Shown here one piece after another: positions 25,683 through 34,575 of a DNA stretch of 44,327 nucleotides. This stretch comes from an uncultured Bacteroidota bacterium. Lineage in GTDB: Bacteria > Bacteroidota > Bacteroidia > Chitinophagales > Chitinophagaceae. The translations under genes and the position numbers were made by a program. The stretch spans positions 1 through 44,327 of the forward strand of contig CAIRES010000032.1 in the NCBI GenBank assembly GCA_903877645.1, given 5' to 3'. How positions within the stretch are numbered: position 1 is the stretch's first letter; each line of letters opens with the position of its first letter. A model generated the notes under the pieces. It was not told the DNA's origin, did not search any database, and saw only the letters and a program-made list of their open reading frames with translations.

Positions 25683-25877
25683 CTACAAATCCCTTGCCAT
25701 CCTCAGTATATTGGCTATTGCCTGCGGCCTCGGTTGCAGAAGGTCTGCTGCTGCTTCTTTGAGCAGGTTCACCTCATCGGCCATGCGGGACGACAGATCA
25801 CCTTTCGCAAACACAATGGTGTGTGCATGGTCGTAAAGGTGTTTTTCAGTAAGTTTCTTATGTAAAGTTTTGTTCAT
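25683..25877 (-). CDS. Small hypothetical protein
   Basis: The 64-residue reading frame (MNKTLHKKLTEKHLYDHAHT) is polar and mainly helical in composition, with a Leu/Ala-rich C-terminal half. It has no signal peptide, membrane segment or Cys pair. It is supported by an ATG start, by tight packing against the convergent T9SS gene, and by a 146-bp gap upstream that can hold its promoter. No family is recognised. Confidence 0.55.
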   Translation of the reverse strand: MNKTLHKKLTEKHLYDHAHTIVFAKGDLSSRMADEVNLLKEAAADLLQPRPQAIANILRMARDL

Positions 25878-26023
25878 TGAGTAAATGTGGTTTTAAAAAA
25901 AACGCACAAAGCGGCTGAATATTGTATAGGAAACAGAAAATAATGTTAAACCGCCATGTATTGGCAAAGTATTAGCAAATAAATTACATTTTCACTAATA
26001 TCTTTAACGTAAAATCGGGCTAT

Positions 26024-26941
26024 ATGAGCACAATAGGCATAACAGGGGGTACAGGGTTTGTGGGCCAACATTTATCGGCATTGCTGGTGAGCAAGGGCTA
26101 TAAGGTCATTATTTTCACCAGGGGTGATTCAAAAGCAGGGGCCGGCGACATCTCTTATGCCCACATGGATGCCACCCGGCAGGAATGCGACACTACTGCA
26201 CTCGGTAAAATAGATGCCATGGTGAATATGGCCGGAGCAGGTATAGCCGATGAGCGGTGGACGGAAAAAAGAAAACAGGAAATAGTGGAGAGCCGCGTGA
26301 ACCTGACCGGATTCCTGGTAGCACAGATGAAGCAGCATGCTACCGCTTGCAAAACCTTTGTGAGCGCTTCGGCCACCGGGTACTATGGCGGCGACCGCGG
26401 CGATGCCCGCTCATTCACAGAAACATCCATACCTGCCAGTAACTTCCTGGGAAATACGTGCAGGGAATGGGAGGACGAAGCTCATAAAGCCGAAGCATTT
26501 GCCCGCACAGTGATCTTGCGTTTTGGGATAGTGCTCGGCAAAGAAAGCGGCGCGTTCCCTATTCTGGCTAAGCCCTTGTCTTTCGGAATAAAACCCACCC
26601 TGGGCAGCGGCACACAAATAGTAAGCTGGATAGAGGTAGGCGACCTGGTGCGGATGATATTGTTTGCCCTTGAAAAGAAAGAGGTAACAGGCATTTATAA
26701 CGCAGTGGCGCCAAAACCTGTGACACATGGCACACTAATGGATACTATAGGCAAGGTAAAGGATGGCATTCATATACCCGTACCGGCCCCGGCATTTGCA
26801 CTCAAGATCATCCTCGGCGAGATGAGCATTGAAGTATTGCAAAGCTGCACCGTAAGCGCACAAAAAATACTGGATGCCGGTTTCACTTTCGATCATCCGG
26901 ATATACTTAGCGCAACAAAGGCTATCCTGGGTAAGAGATAG
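26024..26941 (+). CDS. TIGR01777-family epimerase (YfcH-like)
   Basis: The 305-residue protein is an atypical short-chain dehydrogenase/epimerase. The Rossmann motif GITGGTGFVGQHL is at residues 5-17. NMAGAGIADERWTEKRKQEI and SASATGYYGGDRGD are diagnostic of TIGR01777, as is the C-terminal DUF1731-like region (VPAPAFALKIILGEMSIEVL). E. coli YfcH belongs to the family; the substrate is not established. A TATCTTTA -7-like box lies at 25999-26006. The stop codon sits inside a strong hairpin (26916-26947) shared with the convergent protease gene. Confidence 0.92.
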   Translation: MSTIGITGGTGFVGQHLSALLVSKGYKVIIFTRGDSKAGAGDISYAHMDATRQECDTTALGKIDAMVNMAGAGIADERWTEKRKQEIVESRVNLTGFLVAQMKQHATACKTFVSASATGYYGGDRGDARSFTETSIPASNFLGNTCREWEDEAHKAEAFARTVILRFGIVLGKESGAFPILAKPLSFGIKPTLGSGTQIVSWIEVGDLVRMILFALEKKEVTGIYNAVAPKPVTHGTLMDTIGKVKDGIHIPVPAPAFALKIILGEMSIEVLQSCTVSAQKILDAGFTFDHPDILSATKAILGKR

Positions 26942-26947
26942 CCTTTG
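26916..26947. terminator. Terminator-like hairpin spanning the end of the epimerase gene
   Basis: CAAAGGCTATC (26916-26926) pairs perfectly with 26937-26947 around a 10-base loop. The last codons and the stop are inside the hairpin. Only a loose T-rich stretch follows. It sits between two convergent genes whose stops are 28 bp apart. Confidence 0.5.
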
Positions 26948-26969
26948 CACTCTTTATCTTTCCAGGCTT

Positions 26970-29255
26970 TTATTCTACAATAAATTTCTTCACTACCCTG
27001 TTACTGTTGGCATCAATGAGCTGCATATAGTAGATGCCTTTCGCCCATGATGATACTGATATATCAGATTGGCCATCTATACTACCCTTCCATACCTGCT
27101 GGCCTACTGTGTTATACACTTCGGCCTGCATAGCTGTGGATGCTGATACATGCAGTGTGTTGGCAGCAGGCACAGGATATACTTTTACATCGTTTGCTAC
27201 AGATGCCACCTGCTGCACACCGGTAGGGGATACCGGGTCTGCGGAATTATAAGTAACCGAAAAATTCTTACTGTTCACGTTAAAGAATACATTGCCCGCG
27301 CCTTTTACTTTAAAGCGACAAGTGGTGTGGGTAGCAGGGGGGTTAGGTACAGTGATTGTTGCCGAACCATTGTTGGTGAACGATCCTATATAGTAAGTCC
27401 AGGTATTACCGCCATCTATAGACATATAAATGTTCACATTCGCCGCGCTGATGGGCGAGGTGTTTGTATTCACTACGTTCCAGGTAATGGTCTGCGTACT
27501 GTGCCCGGCATAGGTGATCCCGGCAGTGTTCTGGCTGGTCACCACAAAGCCTGCGCCTGTATTGATCGCTGAGAGGGTAACCTGATCATCAGGAAAAGTG
27601 AAGCAGCCTAAATTATGGATGATGTCCCTGAAGGTGCACCTGAAGGTGAGGGTGCGTGCCACATCGGGCACTTTCTCGCCTTCGTTGCCTTCAATACCCG
27701 CGTTGCTGAGTGTACCGGACAGCACCATACTGTTCTTGGGGAATATGCGGGTAGCAGTGGTAACAGGATCGTAAGACCTGAATATAGGGCCTGTGGCATG
27801 TGTGTTCACCAGTTCATTTGCTGCACCGAGATCCCACTCTTCCCAGCAATAAAGCACGGTTGAGTCTGCAACAGAGTCGGTGAGCGCCGGGCCGGTCAGC
27901 TCGAATGGAGTAAGGTATGGAATAGAATAACTGGCTGAAAAAGCAGAGTAATTCACCAGTTTATTGCTGGTTGCAGTATGCGCCGCACATGTGTTGCCTT
28001 CTGCCGAAATGTACGTCTGTATCTGGCTGAGGCTCACCGCATGAAAGTAGGCATCGCTGTGGTATTGAAGATCATCAGGGCCGCAAATGCCTGCATAGGC
28101 CATAATAGTAGATCCGCTTCCCGGCTCATAGGCAATTGTGCCCGTCCTGTTGCCACCACCGCAGCTACCATCTGTACCGTTATTAAAGGGGTGGTCTGCA
28201 CCATATTCATGCCCCATTTCGTGAGCAGCATAATCCACATCAAATCCATCGCCTACAGGCGTTGAGCTACCTGTTTCGCTTTGTGCTTTATAGCCCGACT
28301 GACAGATGACCCCCTGTAGCGATAAGCCACCGCCGCCTGTAGTGAACACATGGCCTATATCATAGTTTGCGTTGCCTATAGCAGCATCACATTCGGTCTG
28401 GTTATCGGTAAGGAGGTTGCCGGCATTCAGGTTATCCGCGCTGTAGGGATCTCCCGCAGCCGTTACAAAAATGATCGAATTCTCAGCGCTCACAAAATTC
28501 ATGTGGATGGAGAACTCACGCTCATATATACCATTGATCCGGTTCATAGAAGTGGTCATCTTGCTGAATGCTTGTGCCACTGTTGGGGAGGCGAGGCCGG
28601 TAGCTGCCATTGCATATTGATTATCGCAGGCCAACGCAAGGCGGTAAGTGCGTAGCTGGTAGCCGTTCGTTTGTTTTTGCGCAGGGTTGCGCGAGGCATC
28701 GGTTGGCGCAACTACAGGGCCATGCTCACCGGAGCCCTGCACCTGGCATTTCATCCTGTCTGTGAAAGACCTTGTTTCGTCTCTTTTATAATGTACCATA
28801 TAAAAGCCATCGTGGTAGTTATCATACGGATCGATGAAAGAAGTATTTTCTCCGTCAAAGATCATGGCATGAAAACCATACATGGTAAAATCCAGTTTAG
28901 CGGTCACATTATGGTTATCCAGCGCTTCGGCAGAGAAAGTTTTAATTTCAGGATATTGTGCAGCCAGGTCATCGGGCATCATGGGTGCTTCCCACACATT
29001 AAAGTCGCGGGTGGTGCCATCCGGCATCGGCAGTGTCACGATCATGCCTTGTGCAGGATCCGTAGAAAGGGAGAACATCTGCAGCTTTAATGTAGCCTCA
29101 TCCATGGTGTATACGCTAAAGCTGGTTGGGTGCTGCCATTGTAGCTTTTGCGGAGCAGCGTCGTTGCCTACTTGCTGCCACATGCTGCCCGCTTGAGCAC
29201 ATACACTGCCCAGCAATGCTGCGCTTAATACTATTCCTGAAAATATCCTGTTCAT
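26970..29255 (-). CDS. Reprolysin-like zinc metalloprotease with T9SS sorting domain
   Basis: The 761-residue secreted protease has a signal peptide (1-20) and a propeptide-like region to about 195. The catalytic domain (about 198-420) carries the metzincin site AAHEMGHEYGADHPF (H345, E346, H349, H355) and a Met-turn (STIMAYAGICG), as in M12B reprolysin-like peptidases. A beta-rich region at about 430-670 includes FTFPDDQVTLSAINTGAGFV and TWNVVNTNTSPISAANVNIY. A T9SS sorting domain occupies the last 75 residues (KVYPVPAANTLHVSAS; GIYYMQLIDANSNRVVKKFI). All zinc ligands and the catalytic Glu are present. Target proteins are unknown. Confidence 0.92.
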   Translation of the reverse strand: MNRIFSGIVLSAALLGSVCAQAGSMWQQVGNDAAPQKLQWQHPTSFSVYTMDEATLKLQMFSLSTDPAQGMIVTLPMPDGTTRDFNVWEAPMMPDDLAAQYPEIKTFSAEALDNHNVTAKLDFTMYGFHAMIFDGENTSFIDPYDNYHDGFYMVHYKRDETRSFTDRMKCQVQGSGEHGPVVAPTDASRNPAQKQTNGYQLRTYRLALACDNQYAMAATGLASPTVAQAFSKMTTSMNRINGIYEREFSIHMNFVSAENSIIFVTAAGDPYSADNLNAGNLLTDNQTECDAAIGNANYDIGHVFTTGGGGLSLQGVICQSGYKAQSETGSSTPVGDGFDVDYAAHEMGHEYGADHPFNNGTDGSCGGGNRTGTIAYEPGSGSTIMAYAGICGPDDLQYHSDAYFHAVSLSQIQTYISAEGNTCAAHTATSNKLVNYSAFSASYSIPYLTPFELTGPALTDSVADSTVLYCWEEWDLGAANELVNTHATGPIFRSYDPVTTATRIFPKNSMVLSGTLSNAGIEGNEGEKVPDVARTLTFRCTFRDIIHNLGCFTFPDDQVTLSAINTGAGFVVTSQNTAGITYAGHSTQTITWNVVNTNTSPISAANVNIYMSIDGGNTWTYYIGSFTNNGSATITVPNPPATHTTCRFKVKGAGNVFFNVNSKNFSVTYNSADPVSPTGVQQVASVANDVKVYPVPAANTLHVSASTAMQAEVYNTVGQQVWKGSIDGQSDISVSSWAKGIYYMQLIDANSNRVVKKFIVE

Positions 29256-29443
29256 ATTCTTGTTTTTTTATAATGCTATTGGGTCGAAAAGATGAATAAT
29301 TGGTCGTTTTATAGATGAAACTGCTATGTAACCGGATGTAAATTACTGAATATGAATTGATGGTAAAAAAAATGTTGTGGATACGCTGAAAATCGTGGCG
29401 TTTATTACTAACACATGACATTTCGCCATAACGTATTATTCTT

Positions 29444-29474
29444 TTTAAAATCAGCCGTATTGCCTGTATCTTAG
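29444..29474 (+). promoter_or_regulatory. Candidate promoter of tsaE
   Basis: TTTA (29444-29447), 19 bases, TATCTTAG (29467-29474) deviate by one base in each box from TTTG-N19-TAnnTTTG. The ATG at 29479 follows after four bases, so the transcript would be essentially leaderless. Confidence 0.4.
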
Positions 29475-29478
29475 CCCC

Positions 29479-29949
29479 ATGGAAGGCAAGGTGATACTCC
29501 ACTTATCATATACATTAGATACTATAGCAGATGCCGCAAAGGAATTCTGGCAGGCGTTGAAAGGCAATAGCGTATTTGCTTTCAGCGGGGAGATGGGCGC
29601 AGGTAAGACCACTTTCATCCATTACCTGTGCGATCACCTGCAGGTGCAGGATGCAGTGAGCAGCCCCACATTTGCGCTCATCAATGAATATCATTACATA
29701 AGCGACAGCCAAAAGGAACAGGTCATATACCACCTGGACTGGTACCGCCTTCGGGATACTGCCGAAGCCATCAATGCAGGCATGGAAGACTGCATCATAC
29801 AAGCTAATGCAGGAAAAGCGATCTGCTTTATAGAATGGCCCGAGAAAGCAATGGAACTCCTACCCTCCCAATACCTCTGGATCGGCATCGAAACCATAAC
29901 CCCTACAGAAAGGGCCATGACGGTGAAAATGGCCAACACGCTCCCTTAA
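29479..29949 (+). CDS. tsaE: tRNA threonylcarbamoyladenosine biosynthesis ATPase TsaE
   Basis: TsaE is the small ATPase that works with TsaB and TsaD to place the t6A modification at position 37 of ANN-decoding tRNAs. The protein has 156 residues. The Walker A is SGEMGAGKTTFIHYL (36-50, K43). The family motif SSPTFALINEYHY and HLDWYRLRDTAEA (the usual H-x-D-x-Y-R block) follow, then ICFIEWPEKAMELLP. Length is normal. TsaB and TsaD are not in this window. Confidence 0.94.
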   Translation: MEGKVILHLSYTLDTIADAAKEFWQALKGNSVFAFSGEMGAGKTTFIHYLCDHLQVQDAVSSPTFALINEYHYISDSQKEQVIYHLDWYRLRDTAEAINAGMEDCIIQANAGKAICFIEWPEKAMELLPSQYLWIGIETITPTERAMTVKMANTLP

Positions 29950-30051
29950 AAAGGGTTTACCCCGGCATATCTGCTATTCGCCTGCGGGGTTGGGGTTTAC
30001 AACTATATTTATTACATTGCACTTGTATAATAACCAATAAATATCCCACAT

Positions 30052-33000
30052 ATGTATTTTAATGGTACAAAATGCGCTGCTCTTGTGTTTTGTTGTTCAC
30101 TTTCGTTGTCGCTAATGGCGAAAGACGCAAAGCCGGCAAAGGGAGGCAGCATGCACAAACCCCTCTGTTTTATCGAAAATAAGGGACAGGTATTGAACCA
30201 GGACAACGCTCCGAGGAATGATATACAGTACAAACTGTCTACTCCGGGTATGAACCTGTATGTAGGCAATGCACAGCTTCACTACCAGTTCAATAAAACG
30301 GAAGGTACTCCTTCGGCACCTTCTGCCAATACATCGGGCTACCGTATGGATGTGCAACTGCTGGGCGCTAACCCTTCAGCAAAAGTAACGGCTGATGGCC
30401 AACTGGGATATTGTGAGAACTACTACCTGCCACAACTTGGTGAAAGCGCGGTAACCGCGCACGCCTGGAGCAAGGTGACTTATAAAGACGTTTATCCTTC
30501 TATTGACTGGGTGGTGTACGTAAAGAACGACCAGGTTGAGTATGACTTCGTGGTGCGCCCCGGTGGTAATGTAGCCGATATCAGGATCGCGTATGACGGA
30601 GCAACTGCGCTGGGCCTCAATGCCGATGGCAGCCTCTACGCCAATACCCCAATGGGCAATGTTGCAGAAAAAACACCTTTAGCATTCGAAACAGGCACAC
30701 ACAAGGCCGTGGCCTCTAAGTTTGTATTGCATGACAACGTAGTGAGCTTTGAAACAGGTTCATACAAAGGCTCACTGACCATTGATCCATACCTTTCATG
30801 GAGCACCTACATAGGCGGTGGCAGCGAAGATGAGATCACCGGCGTGGCCATCAGCGGTGGCAATACTTATGTGGGCGGCTTTACGGCCAGTTCAGGTAGC
30901 ATAGCCACTTCAGGGTCTTTCCAGTCGGCTAATGCAGGCGGCGCTTTTGATGCCTTTATTGCCAAATATAATAATGTAGGCATCATCCAGTTTGCCACTT
31001 ACTTTGGTGGCGCCGGATCAGACCAGGCCACAAGCATAGCTGTAGACAACACAGGAGCCAACGTTTACCTTGCCGGTAATACATCATCACTTGCCACCGG
31101 GCTCATCACAGGCGGCGCTTATCATACCATCAACGAAGGCGGTGCATCAGATGGTTTCCTCATCAAATTCAATACCACTACCGGAGCCCGCGTATGGTGT
31201 ACTTTTTATGGCGGCACCGGCACAGATGTGATCAACGGAGTAGCGGTTGACGGATCTAATAATGTATACATCACCGGGCAAACCGCCAGCGCAACGCTGA
31301 TCGCGTCTTCCCTTACTGTATATCAACCATCTATCAATGGCACCAACGATGCATTCTTAGCTAAATTCAATGCTGGTGGCACAATACAGTGGTCGACCTA
31401 CTATGGTGGCACCGCACAGGATAACGGCATGGGCATTACCTGCGATGCATTGGGCAACGTGATCTTTACCGGGCAAACGAACAGCGTCATCAACATAGCA
31501 ACAGCAGGCGCTTTCCAAACTGCGCTGAGCGGCGTTACTGATGGCTTCATTGCCAAATTCAATTCGGCAGGCAGCAGACTGTGGGGTACTTACATCGGCA
31601 GCACCGGCGCAGAGCAGGTGAATGCAGTAGCCACCAACCCTTCCAATAACGACATCGTGGTAGGTGGTAACACAACCAGCACTACCGGCTTCTCTACAAC
31701 AGGCAGCGCGCAGACAACTTATGGTGGCGGCGTACAGGATGCATTTATAGCCTATTTCAACTCGGCAGGCACACATGCCTGGACCAGCTATTATGGTGGC
31801 ACATCACTCGATTACGGACAGGCAGTATGCTTTGATCCTTTTGGCAATGTATTGCTTGCAGGCGGCACATTCAGTAGCACAGGTATTGGTACTGCGGGCA
31901 GTTACCAGCCAGCTATCGCCGGTGACTACGATGCGTATGTGGTTAAACTGACCCCACTGGGCCAGCGTATATGGGGCACCTACTTTGGCGGCACCCTCTA
32001 CGACTACGCCAACGGCATAAAATGTGATGCCAATAACCAGATCACTATAGCCGGATATACCACCAGCACAGCAGGCGTGGCCACATCAGGCACCAGCCAA
32101 ACTGTTTACGGAGGCGGTGTATATGATGCCTTTGTCACACAGTTCAAAACAGATACTACAGTAATGCTGAATACGCCATTCACAGATACACTCGTTTGTG
32201 CAGGTGGCACATTAGTGGTCCCTTACACAGTTTATCCTGCAGGCGTCACCTTCATGCCCGGCAATGTATTTACCGTGCAGCTTTCCAATGCTGTGGGCAG
32301 TTTTGGCGCACCGGTGAACATCGGTACTGCTACTGCCATATCATCAGGCTCCGTCACCTGTACCATACCTGCGCTCACTGCTACCGGAACTGCATACCGT
32401 ATCCGCATAGTGGCCAGCAACCCCGCATTTACATCACCTGATGATTACCTCAACATTCACGTGGTCAATTCTATATCAGCCAGCGTCGCAACAGCGACCA
32501 CGCCTACCTGCGTAGGCCAAACCATCTATTTATTTGATGCTGCACCATATACTATAGCCTCTTACAGCTGGACAGGCCCTTCAGGCTTTACGTCAGCAGC
32601 ACAAAACCCTACAAGGGCAAGTGCATTGATAGCTTATGCGGGCATTTACTCAGTTACTACCCTGCATAACGGATGCCCTACCATGACCTCAACGGTGAAT
32701 GTAGTGGTGAATTCCACAATACCACCACCACCTATACCTACTGCCAGCGTAGGTTGTGCAGGCAGCAATATCAATCTTTTTGCCAACCCCGACACCACAG
32801 CGCTTGTCACTTACGGATGGGCGGGCCCTTCAGGGTTCACCTCTACCGATCAGAATCCGGTTGTCACATCTTCTACCACGGCTAATACTGGCGACTATTT
32901 TGTCTCCGATACGCTGCAGGGTTGTCCTTCTTTACAGACCCATGTACATGTGATCGTACAGCCGGTTATCCCTACTTCAGTATCTATTACGGTGAGCCCG

Positions 33001-33792
33001 TACGATACCGTATGTGCAGGCACAATGGTGAGTTTTGCTGCTGCACCGGTGAACGGGGGTGTATCACCTACCTACCAATGGATGATCGGCGCATCGCCTG
33101 TGGTAGGTGCCATATCGAGTACATGGGCTTCCTCTACACTGGCTACAGGTGATGATGTGTATTGCATCATGTCCAGCAGCGTTATTTGTCCGTCACCTGT
33201 CAACGCGATCAGCAATAACTTCCCTATGGAAGTAGTTGACAATTCGCCCGTTGTATATATCGGTGCCACTCCGGGCACACACGTAAGCCCGGGATCGTCA
33301 ATTACCTTCAACTCAGCGGTATATAATGGCGGCACAGGAGCTACCTACCAATGGTATGTGAATGGAGTAGCAGTGCATGGCGCAACCAACAGCACCTACA
33401 CCATAGCGGCTGTGAACCAGGTCGATACAGTGAGCCTGACCGTTGCCAGCACCATGATGTGTGCGGTACCGGGGTCTGGCACCAGCAATACGTTGATCGT
33501 TTCCACAACCGTAGGTGTTGCCAATGTTACCGCAGCACTTGAAAACATCGGGCTGTACCCTAACCCTAACAACGGCACGTTTACAATAAAGGGAGATATA
33601 TCAGGCACAGCTCCTATATCTCTTGAAGTGACCAATATAATGGGCCAGATCGTATACAAGGATGTAGCGACCGTGAGCCAGGGACAAATAACTAAAAACA
33701 TGGCATTACCGGCGGTTGCAGATGGCATTTACTTCCTTCGCCTGGTACAGGGCGGCGGAAGCAAGATCATGCGCTTCTCGGTACAACGCTAA
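30052..33792 (+). CDS. SBBP-repeat beta-propeller-like secreted protein with Ig-like domains and T9SS sorting domain
   Basis: The 1246-residue protein has a signal peptide (about 1-22) and an N-terminal region opening FIENKGQVLNQDNAPRNDI, typical of Bacteroidota SBBP proteins. Seven SBBP-type repeats lie at about 247-700, each marked by a WGTYFGG-like motif (STYIGGGSEDE, ATYFGGAGSDQ, CTFYGGTGTD, STYYGGTAQD, GTYIGSTGAE, TSYYGGTSLD, GTYFGGTLYD) with a period near 63 residues. Two PKD/Ig-like repeats (SWTGPSGFTSAAQNPT and GWAGPSGFTSTDQNPV) and further Ig-like domains follow. The last 80 residues are a T9SS sorting domain (NIGLYPNPNNGTFTI). An adhesive or matrix role is a guess. Confidence 0.9.
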   Translation: MYFNGTKCAALVFCCSLSLSLMAKDAKPAKGGSMHKPLCFIENKGQVLNQDNAPRNDIQYKLSTPGMNLYVGNAQLHYQFNKTEGTPSAPSANTSGYRMDVQLLGANPSAKVTADGQLGYCENYYLPQLGESAVTAHAWSKVTYKDVYPSIDWVVYVKNDQVEYDFVVRPGGNVADIRIAYDGATALGLNADGSLYANTPMGNVAEKTPLAFETGTHKAVASKFVLHDNVVSFETGSYKGSLTIDPYLSWSTYIGGGSEDEITGVAISGGNTYVGGFTASSGSIATSGSFQSANAGGAFDAFIAKYNNVGIIQFATYFGGAGSDQATSIAVDNTGANVYLAGNTSSLATGLITGGAYHTINEGGASDGFLIKFNTTTGARVWCTFYGGTGTDVINGVAVDGSNNVYITGQTASATLIASSLTVYQPSINGTNDAFLAKFNAGGTIQWSTYYGGTAQDNGMGITCDALGNVIFTGQTNSVINIATAGAFQTALSGVTDGFIAKFNSAGSRLWGTYIGSTGAEQVNAVATNPSNNDIVVGGNTTSTTGFSTTGSAQTTYGGGVQDAFIAYFNSAGTHAWTSYYGGTSLDYGQAVCFDPFGNVLLAGGTFSSTGIGTAGSYQPAIAGDYDAYVVKLTPLGQRIWGTYFGGTLYDYANGIKCDANNQITIAGYTTSTAGVATSGTSQTVYGGGVYDAFVTQFKTDTTVMLNTPFTDTLVCAGGTLVVPYTVYPAGVTFMPGNVFTVQLSNAVGSFGAPVNIGTATAISSGSVTCTIPALTATGTAYRIRIVASNPAFTSPDDYLNIHVVNSISASVATATTPTCVGQTIYLFDAAPYTIASYSWTGPSGFTSAAQNPTRASALIAYAGIYSVTTLHNGCPTMTSTVNVVVNSTIPPPPIPTASVGCAGSNINLFANPDTTALVTYGWAGPSGFTSTDQNPVVTSSTTANTGDYFVSDTLQGCPSLQTHVHVIVQPVIPTSVSITVSPYDTVCAGTMVSFAAAPVNGGVSPTYQWMIGASPVVGAISSTWASSTLATGDDVYCIMSSSVICPSPVNAISNNFPMEVVDNSPVVYIGATPGTHVSPGSSITFNSAVYNGGTGATYQWYVNGVAVHGATNSTYTIAAVNQVDTVSLTVASTMMCAVPGSGTSNTLIVSTTVGVANVTAALENIGLYPNPNNGTFTIKGDISGTAPISLEVTNIMGQIVYKDVATVSQGQITKNMALPAVADGIYFLRLVQGGGSKIMRFSVQR

Positions 33793-33817
33793 TCATCAAA
33801 CCAATGAATGATCCCCT

Positions 33818-33850
33818 CTTGCCCCGGCCACAAGCCGGGGCAAGCTTTTT
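33818..33850 (+). terminator. Strong intrinsic terminator after the SBBP gene
   Basis: An 11-bp perfect GC-rich stem (CTTGCCCCGGC, 33818-33828, pairing with 33834-33844) with a 5-base loop is followed by C and five T (33846-33850), 26 bases after the stop. Confidence 0.85.
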
Positions 33851-33881
33851 GTATGAATATCTGAACAAATGTCATCGTGAG

Positions 33882-33913
33882 CTTGTCGAACGGCAACCTA
33901 ACCCTTAACTTTA
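33882..33913 (+). promoter_or_regulatory. Candidate promoter of the CxxC protein-thioredoxin operon
   Basis: CTTG (33882-33885) and TAACTTTA (33906-33913), 20 bases apart, approximate the Bacteroidota consensus. The ATG at 33918 follows four bases later. The site is just downstream of the strong terminator, as expected for a new transcription unit. Confidence 0.4.
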
Positions 33914-33917
33914 CACT

Positions 33918-34229
33918 ATGCAAGAAATGACAACAGTAACCGAAGTGATCACCCACCTGCGTAAAGATGGGTACCTCGAAGACTTCAACCTGCAGCAGAA
34001 CTGCCTCGTATGCAGCAGCAAGAACTTCAGTGTGTTTCACAATGAGTTTGTGATAGACAAAGTGTATCGCTTTGAGGGCAACAGCGACCCTGCTGATGAG
34101 GCTACGGTATATGCGGTATCCAGCCCCAAATACGGCATCAAGGGCATACTGGTGAACGGCGCAGGCATATACACCGACGCCCTTACCGATGAAATGCTGA
34201 ATACACTACAGATGAACAAGAAAATATAA
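33918..34229 (+). CDS. Small conserved-looking CxxC protein upstream of thioredoxin
   Basis: The 103-residue soluble protein has a CxxC pair at C29-C32 (LQQNCLVCSSKNF), an acidic stretch DEFVIDKVYRFEG-like (here NEFVIDKVYRFEG) and a C-terminal KGILVNGAGIYTDALTDEML. Similar short proteins occur in Bacteroidota and are sometimes mislabelled as phosphoribosylpyrophosphate synthetase, but nothing here resembles a PRPP-binding motif. The thioredoxin gene starts 4 bp after its stop, so the two are co-expressed, and the CxxC could be a redox partner or substrate. Function unknown. Confidence 0.8.
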   Translation: MQEMTTVTEVITHLRKDGYLEDFNLQQNCLVCSSKNFSVFHNEFVIDKVYRFEGNSDPADEATVYAVSSPKYGIKGILVNGAGIYTDALTDEMLNTLQMNKKI

Positions 34230-34233
34230 AGCC

Positions 34234-34530
34234 ATGCAAAGCTTCAGCGAAATAATAAAATCTGACAAGCCCGTACTGGTAGACTTCACAGCTACCTGGT
34301 GCGGCCCCTGCAAAATGATGGCCCCGATATTGCACGAGGTAAAAGCAGCCATAGGCGACAAAGCCACCATCATTAAAATAGATGTAGACAAGAACCCCGA
34401 AGTATCGGGGCAATTCCAGGTACAGAGCGTACCCACCCTCATTATCTTCAAACAAGGCAAAGTAATGTGGCGGCAATCAGGCGTAGTGCAGGCAAAAGAA
34501 TTACAGCAAGTTTTGAATAATAATATGTAA
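34234..34530 (+). CDS. Thioredoxin
   Basis: The 98-residue cytoplasmic thioredoxin has the classic active site TWCGPCKMMAP (W22, C23, C26) and the cis-Pro loop VPTLIIFKQG. VDFTATWCGPC and KIDVDKNPEV match the canonical fold in order and length. It starts 4 bp after the CxxC protein gene and is probably translated from the same mRNA. It is a general disulfide reductase; why it is paired with the small CxxC protein is not known. Confidence 0.95.
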   Translation: MQSFSEIIKSDKPVLVDFTATWCGPCKMMAPILHEVKAAIGDKATIIKIDVDKNPEVSGQFQVQSVPTLIIFKQGKVMWRQSGVVQAKELQQVLNNNM

Positions 34531-34575
34531 ATACTTCTTAACTTTATAGTAGTACCACCTTCAAAATGTACCCGC

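Noticed and set aside
29950-30000. Terminator after tsaE (ACCCCG/CGGGGT arms)
   Set aside because: The arms are only 6 bp around a long loop, with no T-tract.
33867-33900. GAGCTTGTCGAA motif as an operator
   Set aside because: This string is a frequent intergenic remnant in Bacteroidota, and it overlaps only the weak -33 of the next gene.
33918-34229. Phosphoribosylpyrophosphate synthetase annotation for the CxxC protein
   Set aside because: There is no PRPP-loop or ATP-binding motif in its 103 residues; the name would be a propagated error.
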